From Streptomyces sp. A0958 (GTDB lineage: Bacteria; Actinomycetota; Actinomycetes; Streptomycetales; Streptomycetaceae): 44,361 bases of DNA. Each line of letters begins with the position of its first letter. The stretch's first letter is position 1. A program made the position numbers and the translations under genes. Below are positions 32,285-39,725 of this stretch, piece after piece. The notes under the pieces were generated by a model, which was not told the origin of the DNA, made no database searches, and worked only from the letters and a program-made list of their open reading frames with translations. The stretch lies in contig NZ_SSBK01000045.1 of the NCBI RefSeq assembly GCF_004795035.1, positions 1 through 44,361 of the forward strand. Reading direction: 5' to 3'.

Positions 32285-32494
32285 ATGGCCGACGGGGCAG
32301 GGAGCGCGGAGGACCCCCGGGACACGCCGGACGCGCCGGACGCACCGGAGACCGAAGCGCAGCGTCGGCGGCGCCGCGCCCAGTTCCTCCGCGAGCTCCA
32401 CGAGGCGAAGGCGCTGCGCGACCGGGTCCAGCCGCGCCGCGTCAAGGCCGCCCGAATGCGCCAGGCGATGCGGATGCGCACATTCCGCTGGTAG
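32285..32494 (+). CDS. Small basic conserved protein
   Basis: A protein of about 69 residues. An acidic/Pro-rich start (DTPDAPDAPETE) precedes a strongly basic helical half (AQRRRRRAQFLRELHEAKAL, then RRVKAARMRQAMRMRTFRW). Such a charge split suggests nucleic-acid binding, but no family is recognised. ATG 32285 follows GGGGGTG at good distance. GTG 32234 or 32237 is possible. It is divergent from upp. Confidence 0.6.
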   Translation: MADGAGSAEDPRDTPDAPDAPETEAQRRRRRAQFLRELHEAKALRDRVQPRRVKAARMRQAMRMRTFRW

Positions 32495-32686
32495 CCCTCC
32501 GGCCTGCGGAAAACCCCCTGGTGACGGCGGCCGGGAGAACTGGTGGCCGACTCAACGGCCGAACTACTCTCGCGAAGCCCTGGTTTCTGCCACGATTCCG
32601 AATGGGCGGGACGCAGGGGCAGCCGGACCACCGACTGCCTTCCCGCCGGACCGGCCCTTGGCCCCGAGACCAGTGGGAGAGTCACG

Positions 32687-33244
32687 GTGTACTTCGCCGC
32701 ACTGCTCGCGCGCACCGAAGACGGGTGGGAAGCGAGCGACACGGAGCTCGATGATGTGGAGACCCTGTCCGACCTGACGGATCTGGCCCGTGAAGCCTCG
32801 GTTGACGAGGACACGGTGCTCGTATTCATCGAGCAGGAGGACGCCTGGTTCGGCGTCCTCCGGGTGGACGGTGAGGAGGACCCCCGGATCTACATCTCGG
32901 ACGCCTCCGCCGCCGCCCGCTCCTCGTACGGGGAGATTCTGCTCACCGATGAGCTGCTCGGCCGCGAACCAGGGGCCGAGGACACGATCGCCGCCCTCGA
33001 GGAGCTCGTCGGCCTCGACGGTACTGAGGACGGCGAGCCGAACACTGCCGACAACGACAACGACAACAGCGACGACGAGGACGGGCCGGGCGCCGGTGTC
33101 GTCCCGGCCGGTCCGCTCGGTGACACCGGGGTGCTGTCCGACCTCGGGCTCCCCGAGGCCGAACTGCTGATGCTGCGGACGGACGCCCTGGCGGAGATCG
33201 CGGACGCGCTGGGCGCGGCCGAGGTCCTGGAGACCGTCCGTTAG
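32687..33244 (+). CDS. tRNA adenosine deaminase-associated protein
   Basis: A 185-residue acidic protein always found next to tadA in actinomycetes, in my recollection. It begins VYFAALLARTEDGWEASDTE and contains VLVFIEQEDAWFGVLRVDG and RIYISDASAA. A highly acidic linker (DNDNDNSDDEDGPG) precedes a C-terminal helical part (TDALAEIADALGAAEVLE). The function is unproven and may be a TadA cofactor. GGGAGA lies seven bases before GTG 32687. It ends 9 bp before tadA. Confidence 0.8.
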   Translation: MYFAALLARTEDGWEASDTELDDVETLSDLTDLAREASVDEDTVLVFIEQEDAWFGVLRVDGEEDPRIYISDASAAARSSYGEILLTDELLGREPGAEDTIAALEELVGLDGTEDGEPNTADNDNDNSDDEDGPGAGVVPAGPLGDTGVLSDLGLPEAELLMLRTDALAEIADALGAAEVLETVR

Positions 33245-33253
33245 GGTCCGCGG

Positions 33254-33760
33254 GTGACCGAAGCACCCCACCCGCGCGACCCGAGCCCGAACGACCCGCC
33301 CGATCCCGTGCGGGACCCGTGGCGGGCGGCCATGCGCCGCGCCCTGGCCGAGGCGGACCGTGCGGCGGCGACCGGTGACGTACCGGTCGGCGCCGTCGTC
33401 CTCGGCCCGGACGGGGCGCCGCTCGCCACGGGCCACAACGAACGCGAGGCGACCGGCGACCCGACCGCGCACGCCGAGGTCCTGGCGCTGCGCCGGGCCG
33501 CCGCCGCGCTCGGTGAGTGGCGGCTGTCCGGCTGCACCCTGGTCGTCACCCTGGAGCCCTGCACGATGTGTGCGGGCGCCCTGGTGCAGGCCCGGGTGGG
33601 CCGGGTCGTCTACGGGGCCCGGGACGAGAAGGCGGGCGCGGCCGGTTCGCTCTGGGACCTCGTGCGCGACCGGCGCCTCAACCACCGGCCCGAGGTGATC
33701 CCCGGCGTCCTGGAGGCCGACTGCGCGGCCCGGCTGACGGCCTTCTTCCGCCACCGCTGA
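33254..33760 (+). CDS. tadA: tRNA-specific adenosine deaminase TadA
   Basis: This 168-residue deaminase converts A34 to inosine in tRNA-Arg(ACG). Zinc site: His and Glu of the HAE motif (PTAHAEVLAL, about 76) and the two Cys of EPCTMCAGAL (about 107). GDVPVGAVV and LNHRPEV are typical TadA segments. A Pro-rich N-terminal extension of about 20 residues is added. TAGGGT, overlapping the upstream stop codon, is six bases before GTG 33254, so tadA may also be read from its own leaderless promoter. Confidence 0.95.
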   Translation: MTEAPHPRDPSPNDPPDPVRDPWRAAMRRALAEADRAAATGDVPVGAVVLGPDGAPLATGHNEREATGDPTAHAEVLALRRAAAALGEWRLSGCTLVVTLEPCTMCAGALVQARVGRVVYGARDEKAGAAGSLWDLVRDRRLNHRPEVIPGVLEADCAARLTAFFRHR

Positions 33761-33800
33761 CCTGGCACGGCCTGTCCGCGAGGCGCTGTCCGGTATCGGA

Positions 33801-33830
33801 TTTCGGCGGACGGCCGACATGGTCTAAGCT
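33801..33830 (+). promoter_or_regulatory. Putative promoter of tRNA-Ser(CGA)
   Basis: TTTCGG (33801-33806) and TAAGCT (33825-33830) are 18 bases apart. The predicted start is 1-2 bases before the mature tRNA. Called by eye. Confidence 0.45.
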
Positions 33831-33837
33831 CTCTCTC

Positions 33838-33925
33838 GGTAGCGTGTCCGAGCGGCCGAAGGAGCTCGCCTCGAAAGCGAGTGTGGGGAAACTCACCGTG
33901 GGTTCAAATCCCACCGCTACCGCCA
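33838..33925 (+). tRNA. serU: tRNA-Ser (anticodon CGA)
   Basis: A complete cloverleaf. Acceptor GGTAGCG pairs with CGCTACC (33915-33921), with discriminator G and encoded CCA. Anticodon stem CTCGC/GCGAG with loop CTCGAAA gives CGA for UCG codons. It has the long variable arm of serine tRNAs and T-loop TTCAAAT. It is intact and has no adjacent integrase or duplicated 3' end, so it is not occupied by an element. Confidence 0.97.
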
Positions 33926-33930
33926 GCGTC

Positions 33931-33970
33931 AACCGCCTCCGAACCGTGCGAACGGGTCGGGGGCGGTTTT
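33931..33970 (+). terminator. Terminator after tRNA-Ser(CGA)
   Basis: AACCGCCTCCGA (33931-33942) pairs imperfectly with TCGGGGGCGGTT (33957-33968), followed by a T-run. This is a standard intrinsic terminator five bases after the tRNA. Confidence 0.85.
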
Positions 33971-34148
33971 GCGTGTGCCCGGCCGGCGGGTACCGGGCGC
34001 CCGGAGCCGGTTGGTCAAGGGGACCGGGGATGGGGGACCATGCCCGGGGGCGGCACACGGGCCGGCCACCGCCGCCAGGTCCGTACGAGACAGACGGCTC
34101 GGCGCGGATTAACGCTTGCGGAGCCATCGAAAGAAAGCACTGGCCGTT

Positions 34149-34838
34149 ATGCAGATCGTGCGGGGCAAGAAGCTGGAAAAGGCCCCCGAGGGGGAATTCC
34201 AGCAGCTGGTCGAGGAAAGCTCCCGGGTCGTCGTGGACGTCGGGACGGGTGACGCCAGGGCGTCCTATCGCATCGCCAAGGAGAATCCGTCCTGGCTGGT
34301 CGTGGGTGTGGACCCGGCCTGGCAGCGGATGACGCAGACGAGTATTCGCAGCCGGCGGAAGCCCGCCAAGGGCGGCGTACCGAATCTGCTGCTGGTGAAT
34401 GCCTCGATCGAGAACGCCCCGCCCGAGCTGCTGGGGGCCGCAGATGAATTGCTGGTCCTGATGCCCTGGGGCAAATTGCTGCACGGTCTCGTGCGGGGGG
34501 ACGAGGACATCTGGCGCGGGCTGCGGTCCGTGGCCAAGCCGAATGCGCCGCTCACCGCGACGGTCGGCACCAGCATCTGGCGCGAACCGGTGCCCCGTGA
34601 CATCCAGGGCCTTCCGGAGCTGACCCACCCGTACGTCGACGAGGAGCTTGCCGGAAAGGCCCTCGCCTGCGGGTGGGAAGTCACCGGTTTCCAGCTCACC
34701 AAGGCCGAGGAGGCCGCGGCCGTCTCGTCGTCGTGGGCCCGCAGGCTGGACTCGGCCAGCACCGAGGTCATCGCCACCCTGACGGCCGTCGCCGCCGGAC
34801 CGGGGGAAGAGGCTGGGGCGGCCGAACAGGAGCAGTGA
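34149..34838 (+). CDS. KamB-like 16S rRNA (A1408-N1) methyltransferase homologue
   Basis: A 229-residue SAM-dependent methyltransferase. SAM motif I is VVVDVGTGDARASY (about 28-41), followed by NPSWLVVGVDPAWQRM and KPAKGGVPNLLLVNASIENA. LMPWGKLLHGLV (about 104-115) and SSWARRL (about 195) keep the two tryptophans that flank A1408 in KamB/NpmA-type enzymes. That family confers kanamycin/apramycin resistance in producers. This copy is part of the backbone, and whether it gives resistance or has another target is unknown. Upstream frame from 34116 is possible, but ATG 34149 gives the family-type start (MQIVRGKKL). Confidence 0.78.
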   Translation: MQIVRGKKLEKAPEGEFQQLVEESSRVVVDVGTGDARASYRIAKENPSWLVVGVDPAWQRMTQTSIRSRRKPAKGGVPNLLLVNASIENAPPELLGAADELLVLMPWGKLLHGLVRGDEDIWRGLRSVAKPNAPLTATVGTSIWREPVPRDIQGLPELTHPYVDEELAGKALACGWEVTGFQLTKAEEAAAVSSSWARRLDSASTEVIATLTAVAAGPGEEAGAAEQEQ

Positions 34839-34847
34839 GCCGGCCGG

Positions 34848-35369
34848 TCAGCCCGTCGGGAACTGGCGGCAGTACTCGTACATGGCCATGGCGCCGGCCG
34901 TGGCGACGTTGTAGCTGTGCGGGAAGCCCCAGACCGGGATTTCCACGCACTCGTCCACGCACGCGAGTTCGTCTTCCTTGAGGCCGGTGCGCTCGTTCCC
35001 GAGCACGATGACCGACTTACGGGGGAAGCTGATCTCGTGCAGGCTCTTCGAATTGGTGGCCTGTTCGAGCGCGATGATCGTGTAGCCGTCCTCGCGCATC
35101 TTCTTCAGCACCGGAGGAAGGCTCCTGCGCATTTCGATCTCGACGTGCTCGGCGCCGTCCCGGGCGATCTTCGGGTCGAGTTTCGCGTTGCCGCACGCGA
35201 TGATCTTCTCCACTCCGCAGCACCCGGCCGTGCGCACCACGCTCGACAGATTGACGCGGCTGCGGAACGCCGAGCACGCGATCACGAGCTCGCGCTTACG
35301 GAGCAAAGAAGAGCCCGGCTTGTGGCGGAGATGTTCGAACATGCCGATGAGTCTACGTGGGCGCCGCAT
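34848..35369 (-). CDS. TrmH/SpoU-family RNA 2'-O-methyltransferase
   Basis: A protein of about 173 residues with a SPOUT fold. Motif 1 is SAFRSRVNLSSVVRTAGCCG, motif 2 is VIVLGNERTGLKEDEL (about 120), and motif 3 is IPVWGFPHSYNVATAGAMAM, the knotted SAM site. The substrate RNA (rRNA or tRNA) is not predictable. GGAG eight bases upstream favours ATG 35369. ATG 35342 is possible. It is convergent with the KamB-like gene, 9 bp apart. Confidence 0.88.
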   Translation of the reverse strand: MRRPRRLIGMFEHLRHKPGSSLLRKRELVIACSAFRSRVNLSSVVRTAGCCGVEKIIACGNAKLDPKIARDGAEHVEIEMRRSLPPVLKKMREDGYTIIALEQATNSKSLHEISFPRKSVIVLGNERTGLKEDELACVDECVEIPVWGFPHSYNVATAGAMAMYEYCRQFPTG

Positions 35370-35459
35370 ACGGTTAACTCCGCTAACTCCGCGAGCGGGC
35401 GCGCAGGTTACCATGACTTATCGGAAGAACGGGACAGCATACCTAGCCGTGAGTAGGCC

Positions 35460-36575
35460 ATGAAGATCCACGCCAGGGGCCACGAGAACGTACGCGCGAC
35501 CCACGCCAAGACCCTGGAGATCACCGGCGATCAGGACATCACGCCCCGGGCGACCTGTGTCATCGGTGTCGGCGCCGCCTTCGACGGCCAGGAGCTGGCG
35601 CTGCTGCGCGGACCGGTCGCCGTCCGGCTGTCGGCCGGGCCGCACGTGGCGACCGGCACCGCCGTGGTCAATCCGCTCCACGCGGTGACCGACCGGCTGG
35701 TCCTCCGCCGCAGCGACCACGCCTCGCCGGACACCTTCGCGGTCCGCAGCACGCTGGTGGCGAGCGCGCTCGACCCGGAGTTCGTCGCCGCGCTGGCCGA
35801 CCCGGCGAACGAGGTGACCCTGACGCTCACCGAGGCGGGGCCGCGTCAGCCGCTCGTGCTCGTGAACCGCCGGGACCAGCCGGAACCGCAGGGGCGGCCG
35901 GGGCTGCTGTGGCGTGCGGCGGACGCCTCGGTGGACTTGGACGCCTCGCGCGTCCCGGACGACGCGCGTACGGCCCTGGCCGAGGGCGGGGTGGTCGCGG
36001 CGGTGGCCTCCGGCTCGCTGGAGGGCGTCTCGCAGGCGGCCGGTGCGTGGCTGGCCGAGGCGGCCGGGCTCGGGGCCCGGTTCGAGGTCCTGGGCGACGC
36101 GACCGGGGCCGTACCCGCACTGCTGGCGGCGGGGCTGCCGGTCGCGCCGGTGATCCAGCTCGGCCGGGTCGACCGGCGGGCGCTCGCCGGTTCGCCCTGC
36201 GCGGACCTGCTGCGTTCGGCGTCGGTCCCCGTGGTGTTCCGGGCGCCGGGCGCCGACCTGGGCGTGCTCGGCGAGGTGCTGGCCGGCTCCTTCGGTGAGC
36301 GCCGGATCGCCGTTCCGGACGGGCGCCCGGACCTCGGGCACGGGGCGTCCTGGATGCCGCTCCCCGAGGCGGTCGAGACCTTCGAGGGCGACGACGAGAG
36401 CGTGTTCGTCCTGGCGCCCCAGGAGCGCGCCGCCTGGAACGTGGACCTCCGGCCCCTGATTCCGCTCCTGGTCGAACAGGGCGTGACGGCTCGGACATTG
36501 AGCACGGTGCTCCGTCCGTTCGGGATCAGCCGCCGGGACCTCTACGACGCGCTGGGCGACGGCCCCAAGAAGTAA
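35460..36575 (+). CDS. DUF371-domain protein
   Basis: The protein has 371 residues. The N-terminal domain (1-135) begins MKIHARGHENVRATHAKTLE with DITPRATCVIGVGA, typical of DUF371, a family I know mainly from archaea. The remaining part (170-371) has alternating alpha/beta segments (ALAEGGVVAAVASGSLEGVS, then VPALLAAGLPVAPVIQLGRV) that recall tetrapyrrole-methylase/RsmI-type rRNA methyltransferases, without a clear SAM motif. An RNA-modification role is plausible given the methyltransferase neighbours. The last codons are part of an imperfect 36-bp duplication. Confidence 0.75.
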   Translation: MKIHARGHENVRATHAKTLEITGDQDITPRATCVIGVGAAFDGQELALLRGPVAVRLSAGPHVATGTAVVNPLHAVTDRLVLRRSDHASPDTFAVRSTLVASALDPEFVAALADPANEVTLTLTEAGPRQPLVLVNRRDQPEPQGRPGLLWRAADASVDLDASRVPDDARTALAEGGVVAAVASGSLEGVSQAAGAWLAEAAGLGARFEVLGDATGAVPALLAAGLPVAPVIQLGRVDRRALAGSPCADLLRSASVPVVFRAPGADLGVLGEVLAGSFGERRIAVPDGRPDLGHGASWMPLPEAVETFEGDDESVFVLAPQERAAWNVDLRPLIPLLVEQGVTARTLSTVLRPFGISRRDLYDALGDGPKK

Positions 36576-36625
36576 CAGCCCCCAGAAGTAGGCGACGGCC
36601 CGGCGAAGTAACGGCCCGAGAAGTG
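36555..36625. repeat. Imperfect 36-bp tandem duplication over a stop codon
   Basis: GGCGACGGCCC..GAAGTAAC..GCCC..GAAGT occurs at 36555-36590 and again at 36591-36625 with a few changes. The DUF371 stop codon lies in the first copy, and the second still has an in-register TAA. Confidence 0.7.
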
Positions 36626-36632
36626 GGGTGAA

Positions 36633-36670
36633 GGGGGAAGCGGCCTCGGGGGGACAAAGCCGCTTCCCCC
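36633..36670. terminator. 12-bp hairpin after DUF371 gene
   Basis: GGGGGAAGCGGC (36633-36644) and GCCGCTTCCCCC (36659-36670) pair perfectly with a 14-base loop. It lies 58 bp after the DUF371 stop. The rest of the gap up to 36974 is GC-rich, has further weak inverted repeats, and shows no gene. Confidence 0.75.
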
Positions 36671-36974
36671 GGGAGCGGGGCCTGCCGCTCCTTGCCGCGG
36701 TCGGGGGAGGCCACGGCACGGGTCCCACGGAAGGGCCCCTGTTCCCCGGCCCCGGAAGCCTGTCGGCTCCGCAGGGCTCGTTATCCATCCTGCCGCGTCA
36801 CGGGGGCCGCGTGGACGGACCAAGGGCCCCGATCGGCGGGTCGTTGGTCCTCTAGGTGGATGCCGTCCCCATCCCCGAACCTAGGCAAGCGATCGCAAAC
36901 ACCCAGCGGATACGGGCATGCGTACGGATAGACTCGCCCGACCGCACAGGGGAGCGAAGGGGAGTCAGGGGCTG

Positions 36975-37139
36975 ATGGTTCAAGCGAGGAAGATAGCCCT
37001 CTACGTGATCGTCGTCTTCGTGCTCTACACGATCATCACGTCCCCCGCCCGCGCCGCGGATCTGGTGCAAGTAGGGTTCGAAGGCATTTCGAACGCCGCT
37101 CAGGGCGTCGGCGACTTCATGTCCGAGCTGGTCAATTAG
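36975..37139 (+). CDS. Small single-pass membrane or secreted peptide
   Basis: A 54-residue peptide. Basic start (MVQARK) followed by hydrophobic IALYVIVVFVLYTIITSPARA (6-26), then an amphipathic tail ending DFMSELVN. SPARA-A resembles a signal-peptidase site, so it is either exported or anchored. I recognise no family. ATG 36975 is preferred over 36918. It ends 9 bp before the Dabb gene, probably one transcript. Confidence 0.65.
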   Translation: MVQARKIALYVIVVFVLYTIITSPARAADLVQVGFEGISNAAQGVGDFMSELVN

Positions 37140-37148
37140 GAGTACCGC

Positions 37149-37442
37149 GTGATCCGCCATCTGGTCCTGTTCAAGCTGAACGACGGCGTCGAGCGGGACG
37201 ATCCCCGGGTCGTCGCGGGCGCCGAGGCGTTCCGGGAGCTGGCGGGCAAGGTCCCCGAGCTGGAGTTCTGGGAGTGCGCCTGGAACATCACGGACCGGCC
37301 GATCGCCTACGACTTCGCCATCAACTCCGCCGTCGCCGACGAGGCCGCGCTGAAGCGCTACATCGAGCATCCGGACCATCAGGCGGCCGCCGGCCGGTGG
37401 CGCGAGTTCGCCACCTGGGTGATCGCCGACTACCCGTTCTGA
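37149..37442 (+). CDS. Dabb-family stress-responsive alpha/beta barrel protein
   Basis: A 97-residue ferredoxin-like dimeric barrel. MIRHLVLFKLNDGVERDD is the classic Dabb start, and RYIEHPDHQAAAGRWREFAT is the conserved HP.H segment near the C-terminus. Members bind small molecules or act in stress and polyketide tailoring. No catalytic residue can be assigned. GTG start follows GGAG. A strong terminator lies 18 bp downstream. Confidence 0.88.
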   Translation: MIRHLVLFKLNDGVERDDPRVVAGAEAFRELAGKVPELEFWECAWNITDRPIAYDFAINSAVADEAALKRYIEHPDHQAAAGRWREFATWVIADYPF

Positions 37443-37459
37443 CGGCTTCGGCCCTGCGA

Positions 37460-37492
37460 GCCCCTCACCGCGCCGGTGAGGGGCTTTTCTTT
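37460..37492 (+). terminator. Intrinsic terminator after Dabb gene
   Basis: GCCCCTCACCG and CGGTGAGGGGC form an 11-bp perfect stem with a 3-base loop, followed by TTTTCTTT. Confidence 0.95.
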
Positions 37493-37565
37493 GTGATGAG
37501 GCCATGGCGAGGCGTTTTAAACCAAGGCTCGGTCAACACGGCGCTATGGGGTGCTTGCACATAGT

Positions 37566-37621
37566 GGTCATGTCTTGTGATGCTATGACCGCTTTTGACG
37601 GACGAATTGACTGAAGTTGAC
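37566..37621. promoter_or_regulatory. Inverted and direct repeats upstream of sigF
   Basis: GGTCAT (37566-37571) and ATGACC (37585-37590) are an inverted pair 13 bases apart. TTGAC then occurs three times (37595, 37607, 37617) with 12- and 10-base periods. The group lies 20-75 bp before the GTG, in the expected promoter/operator area. The binding protein is unknown. Confidence 0.4.
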
Positions 37622-37641
37622 CGCGAAGGGGTGGCGTCATC

Positions 37642-38574
37642 GTGCCGGCCAGTACAGCGCCTCAAGTGCCTCCCCAGATCCATCAAACGGCGCAGACCCA
37701 TCAGGCGGCACCGGCCGTACCACCGGCCGGGTCCGCCCAGGCACCGGGCGTGGTGCAGACGATCGAGATCGAGACCGAGACCCCGGACGAGACGGTCGCG
37801 CCCGCCAGGTCGCGGGGCGCGGACACCCGGGCGCTCACCCAGGTGCTCTTCGGGCAGCTCAAGGGCCTCGAACCGGGCACCCCGGAGCACGACCGGGTGC
37901 GGACCGCGCTGATCGAGGCGAACCTCCCCCTCGTGCGGTACGCCGCCGCGCGCTTCCGCAGCCGTAACGAGCCGATGGAGGACGTCGTCCAGGTCGGCAC
38001 CATCGGCCTGATCAACGCGATCGACCGCTTCGACCCCGAACGCGGCGTCCAGTTCCCGACGTTCGCCATGCCCACCGTGGTCGGCGAGATCAAGCGCTAC
38101 TTCCGGGACAACGTGCGCACCGTCCACGTGCCCCGCCGGCTGCACGAGCTCTGGGTGCAGGTCACCGGCGCCACCGAGGACCTGACGACCGCCCACGGCC
38201 GCTCCCCCACCACCGCGGAGATCGCCGAGCGGCTGAAGATCTCCGAGGAGGAGGTGCTGGCCTGCATCGAGGCCGGCCGCTCGTACCACGCCACCTCGCT
38301 GGAGGCCGCCCAGGAGGGCGACGGGCTGCCCGGGCTCCTCGACCGGCTCGGCTACGAGGACCCTGCCCTGGCAGGAGTCGAGCACCGGGACCTCGTCCGG
38401 CACCTGCTCGTACAACTGCCCGAGCGCGAACAGCGCATCCTGCTGCTGCGGTACTACAGCAACCTGACGCAGTCCCAGATCAGTGCCGAACTGGGTGTCT
38501 CCCAGATGCACGTGTCAAGGCTCCTGGCCCGAAGTTTCGCCCGACTTCGATCCGCAAACAGGATCGAGGCGTAG
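37642..38574 (+). CDS. sigF: SigB/F/G-type sigma factor, SigF-like
   Basis: This 310-residue sigma factor has a long Pro/Gln/Ala-rich N-terminal extension (1-55). Region 2 follows (LVRYAAARFRSRNEPMEDVV, then GLINAIDRFDPERGVQFPTF). Region 3 is about 165-215. Region 4 has REQRILLLRYYSNLTQSQIS with HTH SAELGVSQMHVSRLL (about 265-300). The tandem arrangement with a second paralogue matches my memory of S. coelicolor sigF-sigN, where SigF acts late in spore maturation. The extension is typical of SigF. GTG start follows AAGGGG. Confidence 0.85.
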   Translation: MPASTAPQVPPQIHQTAQTHQAAPAVPPAGSAQAPGVVQTIEIETETPDETVAPARSRGADTRALTQVLFGQLKGLEPGTPEHDRVRTALIEANLPLVRYAAARFRSRNEPMEDVVQVGTIGLINAIDRFDPERGVQFPTFAMPTVVGEIKRYFRDNVRTVHVPRRLHELWVQVTGATEDLTTAHGRSPTTAEIAERLKISEEEVLACIEAGRSYHATSLEAAQEGDGLPGLLDRLGYEDPALAGVEHRDLVRHLLVQLPEREQRILLLRYYSNLTQSQISAELGVSQMHVSRLLARSFARLRSANRIEA

Positions 38575-38657
38575 CTCGAACGGGTAGACCGTCCTCGGGG
38601 CGATTCCCGTCGGCCAAATGCCGCACACCCCTTGTTAACTGCACAGACTCCCCCTGG

Positions 38658-38671
38658 ACTTGTCGACAAGT
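38658..38671. promoter_or_regulatory. Perfect palindrome upstream of second sigma gene
   Basis: ACTTGTCGACAAGT is a perfect 14-bp palindrome about 140 bp before the ATG of the downstream sigma gene, a plausible dimeric regulator site. Nothing else is visible in the 38575-38808 gap. Confidence 0.45.
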
Positions 38672-38808
38672 CACTACAGCGTGTTGCCGACATGTGACAT
38701 TCTGCGGGAAGTGAGTTTGCCGCAGTCCCGCCTCCGGTATTCAGGTGGAGGCTGCGTTCCTCCGATGGTCGTGGCCACCGCGACCGTCCGCGACCTCAAG
38801 GGGGTGGC

Positions 38809-39675
38809 ATGTCCGAAGAACAGGGCAGCTCGAAGGTGCTCACGCTCACCAAGAGCGCTCCCGCACCCGTTGCGCTCACCAGCTCGCCGGAAGCCATCGA
38901 CACCCGCACACTGTCCCGCTCCCTGTTCCTGCGGCTCGCCGCACTGGGCCCCGTCCCGGGCCCGGGAGGAACCGACAGTCCGGAGCGCGCCTATGTGCGG
39001 GACACACTCATCGAGCTCAACCTGCCGCTGGTGCGTTACGCCGCGGCGAGGTTCCGGAGCCGCAACGAACCGATGGAGGACATCGTCCAGGTCGGCACGA
39101 TCGGCCTGATCAAGGCGATCGACCGCTTCGACTGCGAACGCGGCGTGGAATTCCCGACGTTCGCCATGCCGACCGTGGTCGGCGAGATCAAGCGGTTCTT
39201 CCGCGACACCTCGTGGTCGGTGCGGGTGCCGCGCCGGCTCCAGGAGCTGCGGCTCGCCCTGACGCGGGCCAGCGACGAGCTCGCCCAGAAGCTCGACCGC
39301 TCCCCGACCGTTCCGGAGCTGGCCAAGGCGCTCGGCGTCTCGGAGGAGGACGTCGTCGACGGCCTGGCCGTGGGCAACGCCTACACCGCCTCCTCGCTCG
39401 ACTCGCCCTCCCCCGAGGACGACGGCGGCGAAGGCTCGCTGGCCGACCGGCTGGGGTACGAGGACGCGGCGCTGGAAGGCGTCGAGTACCGCGAATCGCT
39501 CAAGCCGCTGCTGGCCAAACTCCCGCCGCGCGAACGGCAGATCATCATGCTGCGGTTCTTCGCCAACATGACCCAGTCGCAGATCGGCGAGGAGGTCGGC
39601 ATCTCGCAGATGCACGTCTCCCGTCTGCTGACCCGCACCCTCGCCCAGCTCAGGGAAGGCCTCATCGCCGACTGA
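38809..39675 (+). CDS. sigN: SigB/F/G-type sigma factor, SigN-like
   Basis: A 288-residue paralogue of the preceding sigma factor. Region 2.4 area (RFRSRNEPMEDIVQVGTIGL) and the HTH (EEVGISQMHVSRLL) are almost identical, while the N-terminus is shorter and region 3 differs. I infer SigN from its place after SigF. In S. coelicolor SigN acts in aerial growth. Both would be controlled by anti-sigma/anti-anti-sigma proteins, none of which is encoded here. AGGGGGTGG lies just before the ATG. Confidence 0.82.
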   Translation: MSEEQGSSKVLTLTKSAPAPVALTSSPEAIDTRTLSRSLFLRLAALGPVPGPGGTDSPERAYVRDTLIELNLPLVRYAAARFRSRNEPMEDIVQVGTIGLIKAIDRFDCERGVEFPTFAMPTVVGEIKRFFRDTSWSVRVPRRLQELRLALTRASDELAQKLDRSPTVPELAKALGVSEEDVVDGLAVGNAYTASSLDSPSPEDDGGEGSLADRLGYEDAALEGVEYRESLKPLLAKLPPRERQIIMLRFFANMTQSQIGEEVGISQMHVSRLLTRTLAQLREGLIAD

Positions 39676-39725
39676 ACCGGACTGCGGGGGTTCATAACTG
39701 ACGGGGCGTCAGGCACACTGGCGCG

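Noticed and set aside
33838..33925. tRNA-Ser(CGA) as att site of the element
   Set aside because: It is intact and has no duplicated 3' end nearby or adjacent integrase. The element boundary matches the tRNA-Ser(GGA) fragment instead.
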